The notes under the pieces are model-generated. The model was not told the DNA's origin and searched no databases. It saw nothing but the letters and a program-made list of their open reading frames with translations. A stretch of DNA of 64,000 nucleotides from Casuarius casuarius (Eukaryota; Chordata; Aves; Casuariiformes; Casuariidae): positions 8,700,677-8,764,676 of the forward strand of contig PTFA01000009.1 of assembly GCA_003342895.1 (NCBI GenBank). The letters are read 5' to 3'. Positions 22,824 to 36,290 of the stretch are shown one piece after another. A program made the position numbers and the translations under genes. Within the stretch, counting starts at the first letter, position 1. Every line of letters starts with the position of its first letter.

Positions 22824-25273
22824 CCTGTTTTGCTGTGAACTCTCCCACAGTCACCTCTCCAAGACAGGAAGGATCTTGCAGCCTCCGTGGCAGGTCTGAG
22901 CCTTGCTAGCCTTTGAGTGGCTCTGCCATCATCCCTACGGGGCCGTGGGTTGGACTACTGGAGCACACAGTACATGTCAGTGTTTGGGAGCAAAGCAAAT
23001 CTTCCCTCTCGCCTCCTCCCACAGCTTCAAGCATTCTGTTTCTATACGTTATTGTTTTATTGGGTTTGTGCCTCCCAGTGTGCTTCAGGCAGTCTTGAAC
23101 ATCGTCTGATTCAGGAAGTTTTTTTTTTCCGTCGCTGCAGGCTTGCAAGATCAACTGTGAGTTATTTTATCTTTCCTTTAGATAGCTAGGACTGCTCTGG
23201 GTTGGACTGACAACACATTCCTTTTTAAAGTCCAAAGATTATATTCCAGTTCTGGTCATAGCAGTCTGTGCTAGGTAGGATTAAGTGACTTAATGAAATT
23301 TAAGTATGTAACTTGCTCAGAAGTGATTCAAATCAGCCAGAAATAAACATTCTGTTTTCTTTCAAAGAAAACAAACAAACAACGAAAAATAAAGGTGGGC
23401 TCTGTGACACTGAGTTTGACCCAGAGAAGATTGGTTTGATTTCAGATATTTGTAATAAAGCCAAGGGAGGAAAAGATTCTCATAGAAGTAGACTTTTATT
23501 ACAACATTTTCAAGATTGTCATTTTTGCTTCAGCAGAAATCTCTCAGTGAATACAACTAGAATTAAGAATTCCAGCTGCCCCAACATGGCATTTTTTAAT
23601 GAATAAATGATCTTCTGGAGGAAAAATCATAGCCCCTTTTCTGCTAAATATTTAAGTTGCAGGAGTTTTTTGCTGAAAAACGATTTTCGTAGGATATGAT
23701 TTCATATCCGTCTCAGGCACAGAGAGAGAACTGTGTGAATTCAGGACATGTGAATAACACTGAAACTAACAGTTGCACAGAGCACTAGAAAAGTGAACTA
23801 GAGAAAGTGAATAGATTTGTGTTAGTTAAATGGTCAAAGTAATCGTTAAAACTTAACCTCCATCCTACTACCTCAAGCTGGATTTACCGGTCAGAGATAT
23901 ATAACAAGAAATCCCCTGATTGCTCTGAATGGGATTGTTAACAATTTCACCCGAGAAAGGGTGATCTTAGTCTGAAAAGACCGATCACTGACATTCTGAG
24001 ATTAGGTGTCAAAAAGATGTTTCTTCCTTAAATTAAACTGAGATAGAAAAATACTGGAACACTTTACTCCATAAACAGAAGAGAAAGCAAAATCACCTGA
24101 AGGAAAAATGTGTCGTACCTTTATAGTGCTGAAAATCCAACCATCCAAGACCAGTCAAATGAAATCGGTGGGAAAACTTCCATCAGCCACAGGGTGTTAT
24201 TCTTAGATGGATGTTTGATAATCTGCTTGTGGGGGTGATCTGTAGTGGTTTGATATTTTTTTTGTCTTTTTGAAAAATAAATGCCTGAAAACCTTTGAAA
24301 GTGTGGCTCTCAAAACTTGAGGGGTTTTAAGCAAGTACTTTGAAGAACCTTTGTTTTTTATCTTATTGAAGTTCACATCAATCTTTCAGATCAAAACACT
24401 GAATTAATGTTGCCTTGCTGTAAACATTAGTTTCATTTCCTGATACTGTATGTCTCCTGGTTACATACAAAACTGATTACATGCATGTGTAGGCCCTGTA
24501 GGACTACCCGTTAAAAGGGAGGGAAAAAAAGGTGAAAATATCTTTGCTGGAAATTGAGTTCAACAGTTTCCTTCAGAGCTACCCAAAGAAAAATGCCTTA
24601 GGAAGTGCACCCGCATTGTCTCTGATCAACATGCATCTGCTGGCAGCTGATCTTCAAATGTCTTGCGAAACAGGTGCAGGTGGCTTGGTTTTTTTGTGCT
24701 TCTTTCTACAAAAGGAGGCCACAGGACACCTACCACTTACCACCTACCACTTACTGTCTCATCAAAGGACACAAAGAATTGCCACCTGGAGAGTCTTCAG
24801 AGGCAAAACCGGCTGGAATGCAGGCACAACCAAATTTGCATGGAAAGCATCACGACAGCCATAGGACGGTGGTCTTTAAGGGAACAGGGATAATTCTTCC
24901 AGGCTAGCATCATTAAGACAGCTAAGAAGACGGAACTCCCTCCCTCTCACTTATGTAACAACTGAAATTTTCCAGTGCCACAGATGGTCATGATTTAATT
25001 CTCAGATTTAGATTCTCATTAGCAGCAGTATCTTACTCACATTATACAATATGTGGTTTTATTTACAGTCTGTTCACAGAATGTAAGATGCTGACTAAGG
25101 CTGGGCAAGTGTGGCCACACCTCAGAAACGTGATGGCTACGTGCCCAGCTTCCATTTCAGCACTGCTAACATGAGGAAAGTCTAATCTACCCCATGTTGT
25201 TCAACACTTGCTGAATCAGGCTGAGTGAAGCTCCGCAAAGTTATTTTGGTGCCCTCATCTAGTGATCTTTTAA

Positions 25274-25295
25274 AACTGCCATCAAAATGGCAGTT
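25274..25295. repeat. Perfect hairpin, 9-bp arms, 4-nt loop
   Basis: aactgccat at 25274-25282 and its exact reverse complement at 25287-25295 are separated by caaa. The palindrome lies just upstream of the GC-rich patch. No terminator or RNA-gene context supports a specific role. Confidence 0.7.
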
Positions 25296-25399
25296 CATCG
25301 GAATGAATATTTATCCCACAAAGTCTCTAGAGGGTGACTCAGCCAAAATAGGAGAGTCACTGATGAGTGTAATTCTGGCCATTAGCATCCTGAAGGTAG

Positions 25400-26110
25400 C
25401 CAGGGCAAGACCTTGTGATCGGAACGGGGCGGATGGCAGTCAGCACCTTTCAACTGTTAGCCGAGGAGCTTTTCGGGACATCAGAATCACCCGTATTATT
25501 TTCGTACAGCTCCTGGGCTCCAGAAGACCAGTTTGCACAGGTCTATGCTAAAACTTACACTACACACCATCACTGTCAGGACGCAGTGAGGGCCGGCTGC
25601 TCCGCAAAGGAAGGTGAGCCAGGAGCTGGAAGCAATAGCAGGGCAGGAGAGAGCAATGCTGTCACCGACAAGGAGCCGGGATGCCGAGCAGAAAATCCGG
25701 GCCAGGATCAGGGCCAGAGACAGTGGTCTGGGTCAGACACAGCCTGATGGTCACCCAGCAAATCTGTAGCAATGAGGCAGTTTAGAGGCCAAGCTGGGAA
25801 GCTGAGCCAGCGGGTCTGGGTCAGAGCCAGACTCGCGGAGGTGGGAGACAGGGCTGCAGCACATCTGCGATGTAGCGCAGGGAGGGCCAGCAGTACGGCT
25901 GCTCCCAAGGGCAAGGAGGGGCAGCCCTCGCTGCCAGCTTTCTGCACAACAGCTCCTTTCAGCAGAGAAGCTGACCTCGTACACAACCAGCTAAACTTAG
26001 CTCAGCCAGCTACACTCTTAGATGAGGGACAGACTCTGGCACCGGGCAGTCACTGAGCTGAGTCGATGCAGCACGCTGCTCCCATCAGGGACACACAGCA
26101 CATAGCACAC
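25400..26110. other. GC-rich, CpG-containing patch, unidentified
   Basis: Against AT-rich surroundings, this stretch is clearly GC-richer and contains scattered CpG (for example in gatcggaacggggcggatgg and actcgcggagg). It has degenerate short repeats built on gggtcag and gggccag; the 13-mer ggtctgggtcaga occurs at 25725-25737 and 25813-25825. Open frames on both strands (25415-25747 plus, 25772-26056 plus, 25708-25986 minus) overlap and look like composition effects. Possible explanations are a decayed minisatellite, a relic of a GC-rich mobile element, or a small regulatory island. I cannot assign a family. Confidence 0.5.
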
Positions 26111-28756
26111 AGCCACACAGTACTCGAGTTCCTGTGCAGGTGGAAGCACTCCAAAGTAAAGAATATGAAAACATGTCCAAATATCGTGTAACTTAATGCT
26201 CCACAGATCATTTAAATGTTTTTTTTTTCCCTCTCCACTGTTTCAGAAATGTAACTAGTTTTCTGAAACGCAATCAGTGCACACTTGACTTTTGAGAATG
26301 GTACATATAAAATTTATAGAACATAACTCACTAAAGTCAAATATGCTTGAACCACATTTTAGATAATTGGTTGGATTAAATAAAAGCTGACTATAATTAC
26401 AAAAGTATGGTTTGATTTTGATTCTACTCTGCAGTTTTTTCCACTTTTTGAACTTGATCCTTTGTGGCCCACCTCTGAGATGCTTTGCGTTTCTCTTGGC
26501 TTGTTTCTTTGTTTCCTTCTTAACATTCAGGGTTTACATGCTTCCATGTCTGAACCCAAGATGTGGGGTTTTTCCAGTTTTCGGTATGTTAGTTTATTCA
26601 TAACTTCTCTTTCTTCTCAGCTTGCCTGCTCTCAGTACTTTTCTTCTCTTGCCTATTACTTTTGTTTTTCTTTATTCTTAATGGTCCCAGTTAGAAAACA
26701 GGAATCATCAACCCTATTTCAGCTTGGCTTATCCATCTGTCGAATCATTGCCTGATTCAGCATGCTTAGATTTATTCATTTACTTGAAGAATTGGGACAA
26801 AATGACTCGTGTGAGATTCTGTTATGCTCTCCAAATTAGCTGTATTTTTTTGTTTGCTATAAATGGTTTGTTTTCTACAGTGAAGACATTGCCAGATGAA
26901 ATTTAGACAGTGTATTAGGCACAGTGGCTGAGTAGGAAAGAAAAATATGAATGACAGAACAGTTTACAGCTATCCCAAGCAGCTGAAATTGCATGTTAGC
27001 AGTTCAGTGTTACAACACCCACTTAGTGAAGGTAAATGGAGAGGAAGCACAGGCAAAAGAAAGAAAAACTGTTGCGAATACGTAAACCAGCACATTAGGT
27101 GCTCAGTCATAGTACCGGCTTCCACATGCCGGATTACGGAGGAGAATGCAGAGTGCGGGTTCTGCGTGAGTGTTGGTAATGCTAACAGCTTCTGGGTTAG
27201 ATCCCAGTAAAGGACCGCTTACTATTAAATTTGTCTCTCTCACACCTTTAAACACTTCTTAGGCCTCAGTATCATAATTAGGTGCCACGCAAAGATCTCT
27301 CTATAATGCTGAGGATTGGAAATGACCAAAGACCCATTTTCTGATATTATCTTATGACCAAGTGTAGCTCAGAGTCTTCGTATTTATCAGACCCTCTAAC
27401 TTGAGACTTTAGCTAGGAGTAATTTAATATTAAAATGTACACTTCTACATACAGTTGCTCTGGGGATTTGTTATGGTTTATTTGTATTCATGATCAGTAA
27501 CAGCTTTAGCAAAATCATTTTGGTAATATAAAGTTTTTTCAAAAGTCTTTCAGCAGCCTCAAATACTGTATTCACATCATTCTCATGCGTATTATATGCA
27601 TGTCAAAGCAACCCCAAGCAAGGAAAGCTAATGTTTAAAACACGTGGAAATAATAAAAAACTTAAGGATAAATAGGAGTGCTCATCACACAGCAAACTGC
27701 TTGCCTAAGGGAATACAGGTATACAACTTCCCCTGTGGACAGCTTTGATTAACAAATCATTTGATATAGAGTAATTGGAAGGACTGGATGCTATAATAAA
27801 TGTTATGGTGAATAAGAAAGACTAAAATGTGTAAGTCTATTAGCATAAAATGTAAGACCAGCTCCTCAGTGGCAATTTAAACTAGATGATGCTTTCCTCT
27901 TACATATTGACTTAGACATTCTTATTCAAAAAATTGTTGAATTGCATTTGGAAGGTTTCTGAATATTTCTTGATTTTAAATGGTATTTATCAGGATAATT
28001 CTGTCATTTGACATTTAAGTAAATGAGAATGTTACACGCTTTCTGAAGTATGTAAATTGGAAGCATCTATGAATGAGTACAGAATATTCTTTTATTGACT
28101 TGAATTTGACTGCAATTAAGTAAACCAGCATTTATTTATTTTTAGGTGCATATCTTCTAATAGGGTGCTTCACACATAAGTAATTAAACTTAATATTATG
28201 TCACAGGGACAAATGCAAATGTATGTGATTCATTTCTTGCCACATAGATTTTCCTAGTGGCAAAAACTATGGTTTATCTCTGCCTCTCTCTATTAGAGTT
28301 TCCATTTTCTATACTCTGTTTACAGTTTGTTGCAAATTAAACAATGTCAAACTGACAAGCTGCAGATTTTTTCTGGATAAACTGGCTTGTTAGGGGTGAA
28401 AAAACTTCTTTTGGGAAAAAAATGAATATGCTTTTTCTGCAGGAAGACTTAAATGAAAACAATTCTCCATGCTGTTAGCATAAATGAATATGGCTTGAGT
28501 GAAATGCAAATTAAAGCTGTTATATGCACTTCCTTTATTAAAGGCAAAATACGTATTTCCAAAGGTTTTTGGTGGAGTTCTCACGTATTAATGTTCGTTT
28601 TGCTGTCCAACAGATTACACTAAGTCGAAGGGCCTAATTCTGACCCCACTTAAATGAGTTCCATATTATTTCAAATCTGCTGGGTCAGGTATCAGCTTAC
28701 AGGAAGATTAATGGAAGCTGCTCTCATTAGCCAAAAATCCCAGGGATCGGATAGAA

Positions 28757-28776
28757 CAGAAGCCGATCGGCTTCTG
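28757..28776. repeat. Perfect 20-bp palindrome
   Basis: The ten bases cagaagccga are followed at once by their reverse complement tcggcttctg, with no spacer. It contains two CpG in an otherwise CpG-poor neighbourhood and has CGATCG at its centre. Confidence 0.85.
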
Positions 28777-31700
28777 CTTAAGGCCTATATTTCTTGGATC
28801 CCAGCTGCATGTTAGTGCTGCATACTGCGGACATACACAAATCTGCTCTTCCAGGGTTCTGACTTGAAAATGAAAATACATGAGTGTGTTAGTGAGGTAA
28901 CCCATGTGAGTCATAGGAAGAGAGGGATGAGAAAAAGAGAAACAGGAAAATGAGAAATGGGAAAATGTTCATTGACAGGTTTCGGACTCTTAATGCTTCA
29001 GGAGTTAACTCAGGATAATTATATTGCTAATAAATCTCACAAAAAGCTACAGATATTTAACACTCCCTACCATGATAGTCTTACCTCAGATATTAGTATT
29101 TGGGTCTGATCTCATAGCTAAAACTCACGACATTGAGGTACTCTCTGATCATTGTCGTAGATCTGCCCCCACATTGCATATGGTCCCTTTCATTTCCCCA
29201 GTGTTTTCAGGCTTAACTCCACTCAGATGGAGTCTATCCTTTTATCAGTGTCAATTCTTCCAATTATGGCATATTAAATACTGGTCAAAGGCTTTTAAAG
29301 CATCTTTGGCTGAGCAGCTTCGTTAGGTGCATGACCTGTTAGCTGGGATGTGCCATATAATCCTTGCTTGTACCATTGAACATGCAGATCTTTTAAATGC
29401 CAGCTGCTATTTGTTTTTGTTCTGAGGGGCTTTATTTTTATGTCATAAGCAAATTCTTGTTTGACTGTCTGATACACTGATTGATTCATTTAGTTTTCCA
29501 TTTGTGGATTGCACAGGTTTGCATTTGTAATGTTAACTATTCCTTCCAGCGGCGGAAGGAGCACTAATGTGAATCTCTCTCTATGTAAAATGCATTGAGA
29601 GTCTGGTGACTATTGGGCTGGATGCTTCTTCCTTGATACTGTAATCTCAATTCATTTTATTGAGAAAGTTAATTGATTCAGGCAATAAAAGCATTTGGTT
29701 TCACAGTAACAAACATATTATCAAGTGGTTGGTAGGTGTAGTTAGTTCCTTTCTTCCCAAATGAGAAAGGCTATTAACACCCTCTAGGAAACTGCTGTTT
29801 AATGCTAAAACACAGCAATGTTAAGAAGTTCTACGTAGAATACCTTTTCTGAATTTTCATTTCTCTAAAACATTAATCATTAAAATTTTCACTGCAATTT
29901 GGGATGGGAACCAATGTTGAAATGACAGAATTTCTCTGCCAATCTAAATACAGGGTTTTGCCAAAGTGAAATGACTAACTTCTGTGCTTAGGTCTATTTA
30001 GAAAAGGAAAAGGATGAAGATTGATTATTCCTATGCAGTATTGTACAAAATTATCATCTGACCAGATAACATAATAATATACATCTCACATTTATTAAAT
30101 TGCAATGTTAAATTAATGTTTAATGTTTTCTGATTAAAATTGATCGAATGCTGACATTGACATTCTTACCTGAGAGAAAATGCATGATGTTAATGAACCA
30201 AAATAGGAAAGTGAAGCAAAATATTTGGATATTTTTCTGATGCAAGAAATTTTTAAGATTCACAGTTAAATGCTTTGCTGCAGAAAGCTGTTTAGTCACA
30301 ATATCTTTGACTAGCTCTGTCTAATGATTTCTGTATAATTATCGCTGGTTCAAATTAAGTAGCTTTTTCTGGACATAGTTTATGGAAACTACGAGAAAGA
30401 GATAGAAAAAATGAGAAGTCATTTACCGGTCCTGAAATCTGATTCATTCGGGCCTTTAGTCATGTGCATAAACATATGAGCAGCAGTGATCTGTGGCAGT
30501 ATTCATTTGACTAAAGGATCTGGCTTAGATGGAGATAAACAACTTGAAAAAATGGCATAAACATATCTAATTGAACAAAGCTTTTAAGTATGACAACTGA
30601 AGTAAAGAACTTGTGATAAAATATATTTAGAAACCAGTGTCAGATTCACTTTTTTCCTAAAATTATAAAAACATATTTGTGCCTAAGGCTTTCTGAGGTG
30701 CAACTCGTGGAATCATTTTCAGTCAAATCCAGATGCAGATGAATCTTTCAGATGAACGCTCATCATCTCCTCTACTTCTCTGACTCAATAAGCAAAGAGA
30801 AGGAATTTTTTCGATCTGGTAGGTTTTCCTTCAGAAGACCATTCCAGAGTACAAATCCTGTAAGTATCTTTGGCAATGGTCATGGACTTGGTGATACGCG
30901 GTGGCTTCTGGGACATTGTGTCTATGCCCCAAATCCATCTCCTTTTACATCTATGTTTTATCTTACTCAGCTGTGAAATACAAAATATGTACATGTGAAT
31001 ATGTTTATGTGTGCAAGCATGTGAGCAAACAGTTCATCTTGTTCACTGTGAAAGTAGATGTGAAAAATAATTGGAAAAATTTGAAGAAAAAGACTTGTTT
31101 TTATACAAAAAATCAATACAAATTTACTAGAAAATCACTGAAGAGCTGATTAATGAGGAGGATCACTTCATGCTTACTAATTAGATCTATGGAGATTATC
31201 TTGTATTAATCACTGTATATTAAGGACAAAAAAGTAAGATTTTTATTCGAACACTTTGTTTATTCTTTAATTTCAAAGTTGTCATCTTTGCAGTGTTACT
31301 TCCTTTTGTTTCCTTGTGTAAATAGTTCAGTGTAAATAACTTGTCCCCTTAAGACCAAAGCAGCAAGAAGTCTCCAAAGATACTATGGAAGGAATCGATG
31401 GACAGAAACGGAATTAAGAAAACAGGTGAAGAGCAAACAGCATTGTTTCAGAATTGCAGTATTGGAGATCTTAATACAAGGGAAGGAGGATGATGGCATA
31501 TAAAAGTGGCCAATACAATTTGATGATTATGTAATTGCTGGAACCAACACAGACATTACAAGAGGTAAAAAAAATCTCAGATACTTAGATGAAATGCTTT
31601 TGGATCTGAATCCTGATTTCCCCAAAGTATAGCCACTTACAGTTTGTATTCTACTTCCCATCCAACTACAACAAAAGATGAAATTACCAGAGTGGCTTTC

Positions 31701-32162
31701 CTTCCAGCCTCATTAAACGGGGCAGGAAAATAGACGGCATAAATGGCAATACATTATAATTGGAAACTTATTTCAACGTAATAATCTAAGGCATAATTTG
31801 TGGCATAAATCCCATTTCAAGAAAGCACTTAAGCATATATTTAAGTCCATCTGTATTGTCACAAGGTATTTAAACAGATGCTTCAGTTGAAATGTGTGCT
31901 TAAAGTCAAGTTAAATGGAATATTGAAGTATATGCAGAAATATGCAAATTTAAAATAACTTTTTTAGGAAGGCTTACCTAAGTGAGGATAATTTTAAAAG
32001 TTGTATTTTGTTTCAATCAATTAACCATAATTTCCTGACCAGTAATCAACATAGACAGTTATCTGTGCTATTTTGATTTCCCTCTTTCTGGAAAACAGTA
32101 TGTTTGAATGGACTGGTGTAGTAAATTTTTCCTGTGCTTTTAGTGTTACAGCATTTTATAGC

Positions 32163-32183
32163 CTCTTCCTTTAAAAGGAAGAG
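32163..32183. repeat. 21-bp quasi-palindrome, 10-bp arms
   Basis: ctcttccttt (32163-32172), one central a, then aaaggaagag (32174-32183). The arms are perfect, and the right arm carries an AGGAAG core of the ETS-type (GGAA) class, with its mirror image in the left arm. Confidence 0.8.
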
Positions 32184-33675
32184 CTTCTTTGGTCATTGCT
32201 GATCTCAAAGTACACAAAAGTGTCATCTGTTAGTAAGCTGATACTTGGTGGAAATAAACTTTTCAGAGGACTGATATTAGTGTATTTTAAAATAATTAAT
32301 TCACACCTTTGTGCAAGTTCGTAAATTCCTTTTTGTGCTATTGTTCTCTGTATTATGCACCTTCATTGCAATCAGATAAGAGTTTTGAAGATATGCGTCA
32401 CTGAAAATTTTATAACTTCAGGTAGGTGTTTTGAGATGCCAGCTTAAGGGACACAAGATTTTCTTGCTTAATATCAAATGTCTTTCTCTGAAAGGATAGA
32501 ACAAGAGGTAAGAAAGGCATTCTGCTTAGCAATCAGTGCCAAAGTCTTTGGCAAAGGTTGGTTTGTGGACATGTCCATGCATAAAATGTCCAATTTTTAA
32601 TTTCTTAGCTCTGATGTTGCATTGGTCTTCTCACCCCTCCTTCCATCAGACCATTCTTCTGTGATTGCTTTTTCCCAAGTTTTCCTTCATGTAAAAACAT
32701 TTTAGAACACAATTGCTTAAATGAATCAGACATCTAGTCATCAAAAATATGCCCCTAATCAAGGGTGTTTTTCATGGAAGAAGCTGATTATTTTATAATT
32801 ATTATTATATATTATTATTTATTATTTTCTCTTTAACAACGGCACAGGAAAAGTCATAAAGTATGTTCTCCAAGCCACTAGAACTTATTATAATTTGCAT
32901 ATAACTCTCCAGCAGATGTGATATTTTAGAAATCTGTGTCTTGAAAAATTATTGTGCCTAATTCACTCATCTGCCTCACATTTGGTTCCCTCTGGTTCTA
33001 CTTCTCTGATCCTCCTAGTAGGAATGGGAGAGGAACAACCTCTGATTATAAAAAATGAAGAAATAAACTAAAATTAATAATGCAGCTAGCATAAAATAAA
33101 ATGAATATTGTAAATATTGATTATTTTCATTTGTAACAAATACTCTGCTTGGAAATAAAGACCTAAGAGAAATGCATGAAAAAATTGCTTGTATATAAGA
33201 GAAGAGCTAAACGAAGACTTCTGTTTTCTAATAATAAATCTAATTTGGATTTGATTTTCTTTACCCTTTTCTTGGGAATCTAAAATGTCACATGCAGATA
33301 TAGAATGTTTTTGCACAACTCCATTACTAGCATTTAAGCATTTTTTAATTTGCTTTTTTTCCTCCTTTTTGTGTTTTTTCCACTTGAAGTGCTAGGAAAA
33401 CTGACTGAAAAAGTGAAGAAACTAAAACACTACTTATAATGATCCCTTTTAAAATAGCTACAGAGGAGCATGAGCTGAGCATCCAAAGTGTTACTTTGAA
33501 GTGTTTTTTACTAATATAGTAGCCAGTAGGGAAAAGAACGAAAAGCTTACGTACAGCACTTTAAAATTTGCTCGCTTATTTTAATTGAACTTCGCTATGA
33601 CTTCTGTGCTATTAGAACTTGAAAAAAAAATCTGTAACAGAAAACATGGCCTTTATTGTAAATATATAAACAATG

Positions 33676-33716
33676 CATATATATGTAGGGTTTTTCATAT
33701 ATATGTAATATATATG
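33676..33716. repeat. AT-rich simple-sequence tract
   Basis: Three short atatatatgt-type units (gcatatatatgtag, tcatatatatgtaa, tatatatgtg) are spaced across about 40 bases, consistent with a decayed TA microsatellite. Confidence 0.6.
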
Positions 33717-35038
33717 TGCTCTCTGTATACAAGGACTACTTATGTGGAAAGGAAATAGTGGTTTGAAAACCATTCTGACTTGCTGTTCCAGCTTGAGCTG
33801 GTGGTACTGCAACACTGAGAGGACAAGCAGGAGGTTTGTTAAGACCAGTCAGTTTCATAGACCAGCCAATTCTGTTTTAATTGGTATTATCCTCATCTCG
33901 TTCTAGTTGCTATATATCAGCTGAAGTTACTGAACCTGTGGTAGATGTACTAAGTTAAGGATCTGGCACCCGGTTTCAGAAATGATTTGTTCTTCTAACT
34001 TTTGATATAGTTTTTGAGCCTCTCTCTTTACCAGAAATACAGATAAGGAATTAGAGGCCATTAAACAGGAGCTAACTAGAAAACTGTATTTTTACTCATA
34101 AATATTATGTTATTAAAACACTCTGTAAGTGCAAGCAGTGTGAAGGACACCTGCAGAGAAAAACAATTCCTGGTAGGAACCGATCTAAAAGACCTAGGAG
34201 AACTTGCTTGTTTTAAATGTTATAAATAATTTGACTTCGTTTAATTATTCTCAGGAAATAATGTGAGTATCTCTAGCATGAAGATAACAGATACAGGACT
34301 TCTGTTTTTAAAATACCAAACAATTAAAATGGTGCTTCAGGGGTCCTCCATTCAGCAGGAATCAGTGTAATGTGAACTAAGTTCAGTTTTCTTCCTCTGA
34401 ATATAAAGGCATATTATTCATAAACCTGTCTTAAAGTAGCAGCTTTGTCAGATAACAAAATTATTTTTAAGTTTCATTTAAATACAGTTACTTACTTACA
34501 AGAATATATGTATGTGTGTGCATAAGCCAAAGAACGGGAATACTTCAAATGTAACATATGGGTATTTGATGACTGCTACTATCTAGTCTTGCTTAGTTGG
34601 GAGTCCTGCAATTGATTTTAATGATACCTGATTTAGATACTATTGAATTTAAGATTTAAATCTCTTATAAAATTCAAACTTTAGTAAGTTAATTCCCTAA
34701 TGGCTGCAGAGTTGCTAAGGCAACATTTGAGTTTTTGCTATAATGTCCCTTAAGGTTAGGTACGGGACCTGACGTGTTCTACGCTGAGAGTGCAGCTGCT
34801 GCGTAAGAATATACACTCGCCCCGTGTTGTGTTGTATGAACTCACTACATCTACAGCTAGTCAGGAATTTCAGTAGTGACTGTTTTCTTGCCAATATACC
34901 AACAAAAAAAATACTTTGTGAGAAAATGCTAATTTTAATAAGGAAGGCCTGCAACTCCTATTGAAATTTGAATTTCTATTTGGGAGAAAGATAGAAATTA
35001 AGATGCCAAGTAGCTAGCCTGTTACTTGGCGCATACAA

Positions 35039-35046
35039 ATACATAC

Positions 35047-35077
<31 letters not shown>
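35039..35077. repeat. (AT)n microsatellite
   Basis: Two uninterrupted AT runs separated by a single atacat interruption span about 40 bases. It is a likely polymorphic length locus. Confidence 0.88.
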
Positions 35078-36276
35078 GAAAGGCTCTGATCTGCTGTCTA
35101 GAGGCTATAAGTAAGTCTTGTTCTTGCATTTCTGTTAGAGCTGTTTTAGTTTCTATAAATAATTCTGCATTCACTGAGTGAATAAAACAGAAATGATTTT
35201 TGGGCCCTGTGGTTAGGGAACTTACCTGGTGTGTAGGTGGCAGATTGAGGTTCACATCATTTACCTAATGGGAATAAAATTGGTTATAGAAACTGGAACC
35301 AGTTAAAGCTCCAAGATAAATGAGGTAGTTGTTTGTAATTAGGACCTACCTGCAGTGTGGAAGGTGCAGCTTCGGCTGTCGGGCTGTGAGGAGATGGGCT
35401 GCTTTCTTGCTCTAGGCCATAGTGAGTACAACAACCACTGGCTCTCCCATATCCCGGCATGGGGATCAATCTCTGTCACTTTGCTCCAAAAAAATGTAGA
35501 CGTCTGTTTTTATTCCAAAATGGAAAGCGAGAATTTTTTTTGAAAAAACATTTTTTCCTTAATATATCCCTACCTTTCCTTAACGTATCTCTAGGAGTGA
35601 TCCTGCTAAGAAACTGTTAACTCCATGCCTTTGTAATCCTTGGCCTTTCTGAAATATGTGAGGAGAGACCTATTGGACCAGCCGTCTCTAATCACACAAC
35701 TACAAGAGAAACTTATTGAGAGCCAGAGTGACATTATAACACTCATGCTCTGCCTGAGATGCTGTATGGTTAGTTTTCTGTCAAGGCTATAAGCATTTGA
35801 CGACCACCTCTAACACTGTAATCAGTGCAAAATTTAATGCTGTATTAGCTAAAACTTGTTGCAATCAATCCAAAACAGAACACTAAGAAAGTAAGAAAAG
35901 AGAAAATCAATGAGGTGGTGTCTGTGTTTCAGAAAGCAATGTTTTTGGAAGGGAAAATAGCCAAGGAGGGTGTGTTGTAAAAGAGATGCTTCTTGGGATC
36001 TAACCAGAACTTTTCCTGTCTTGTTTCTGTTGACTCACTCTGTTTTCATCACTTCTCAGGGTCAATGTTTGCAGTCTTAGATAGTTTCTTGTACAATTAT
36101 AAATGGGCCTAACTACATGAAGTGGAAGATTTTAAAAAGCCTGACATGTCACCGTGCCATTTGGATTCAGAACAAAGCAGAATCCACACTGTTTTATTTC
36201 TGCATCATTTTTCTAAAGTGGCTAAAAGCAGAGAATTAAAGCACTTTAAAAGGCATAGCTAGAGCGAAGTACACAG

Positions 36277-36290
36277 ACGTGCATGCACGT
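36277..36290. repeat. Perfect 14-bp palindrome
   Basis: acgtgca followed directly by its reverse complement tgcacgt. It contains two CpG and alternating purine-pyrimidine steps (Z-DNA-prone composition). Confidence 0.7.

Larger units (their letters stand above)
15608..25399. other. Unique AT-rich noncoding DNA
   Basis: No gene, RNA or mobile element is recognisable. The longest open frame here (16804-17349 plus, 181 codons) has no identifiable domain and runs from AT-rich into moderately GC-rich DNA; I do not call it. A modestly CpG-containing patch lies near 22060-22270. A purine-rich G-cluster lies at 22787-22823. Small hairpins lie at 23692-23709 (8-bp arms) and 23961-23988 (stem closing a gtct-gaaa-agac loop). 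A 14-bp direct repeat (ctaccacttaccac-like) is near 24729-24755. Confidence 0.5.

Noticed and set aside
25415..26056. Coding exon in the GC-rich patch
   Set aside because: Frames overlap on both strands and in different phases, and none shows a recognisable motif.
26412..26755. Hydrophobic frames resembling a small membrane protein
   Set aside because: T-rich DNA yields F/L/S residues in more than one phase here, with no splice, conservation or family evidence.
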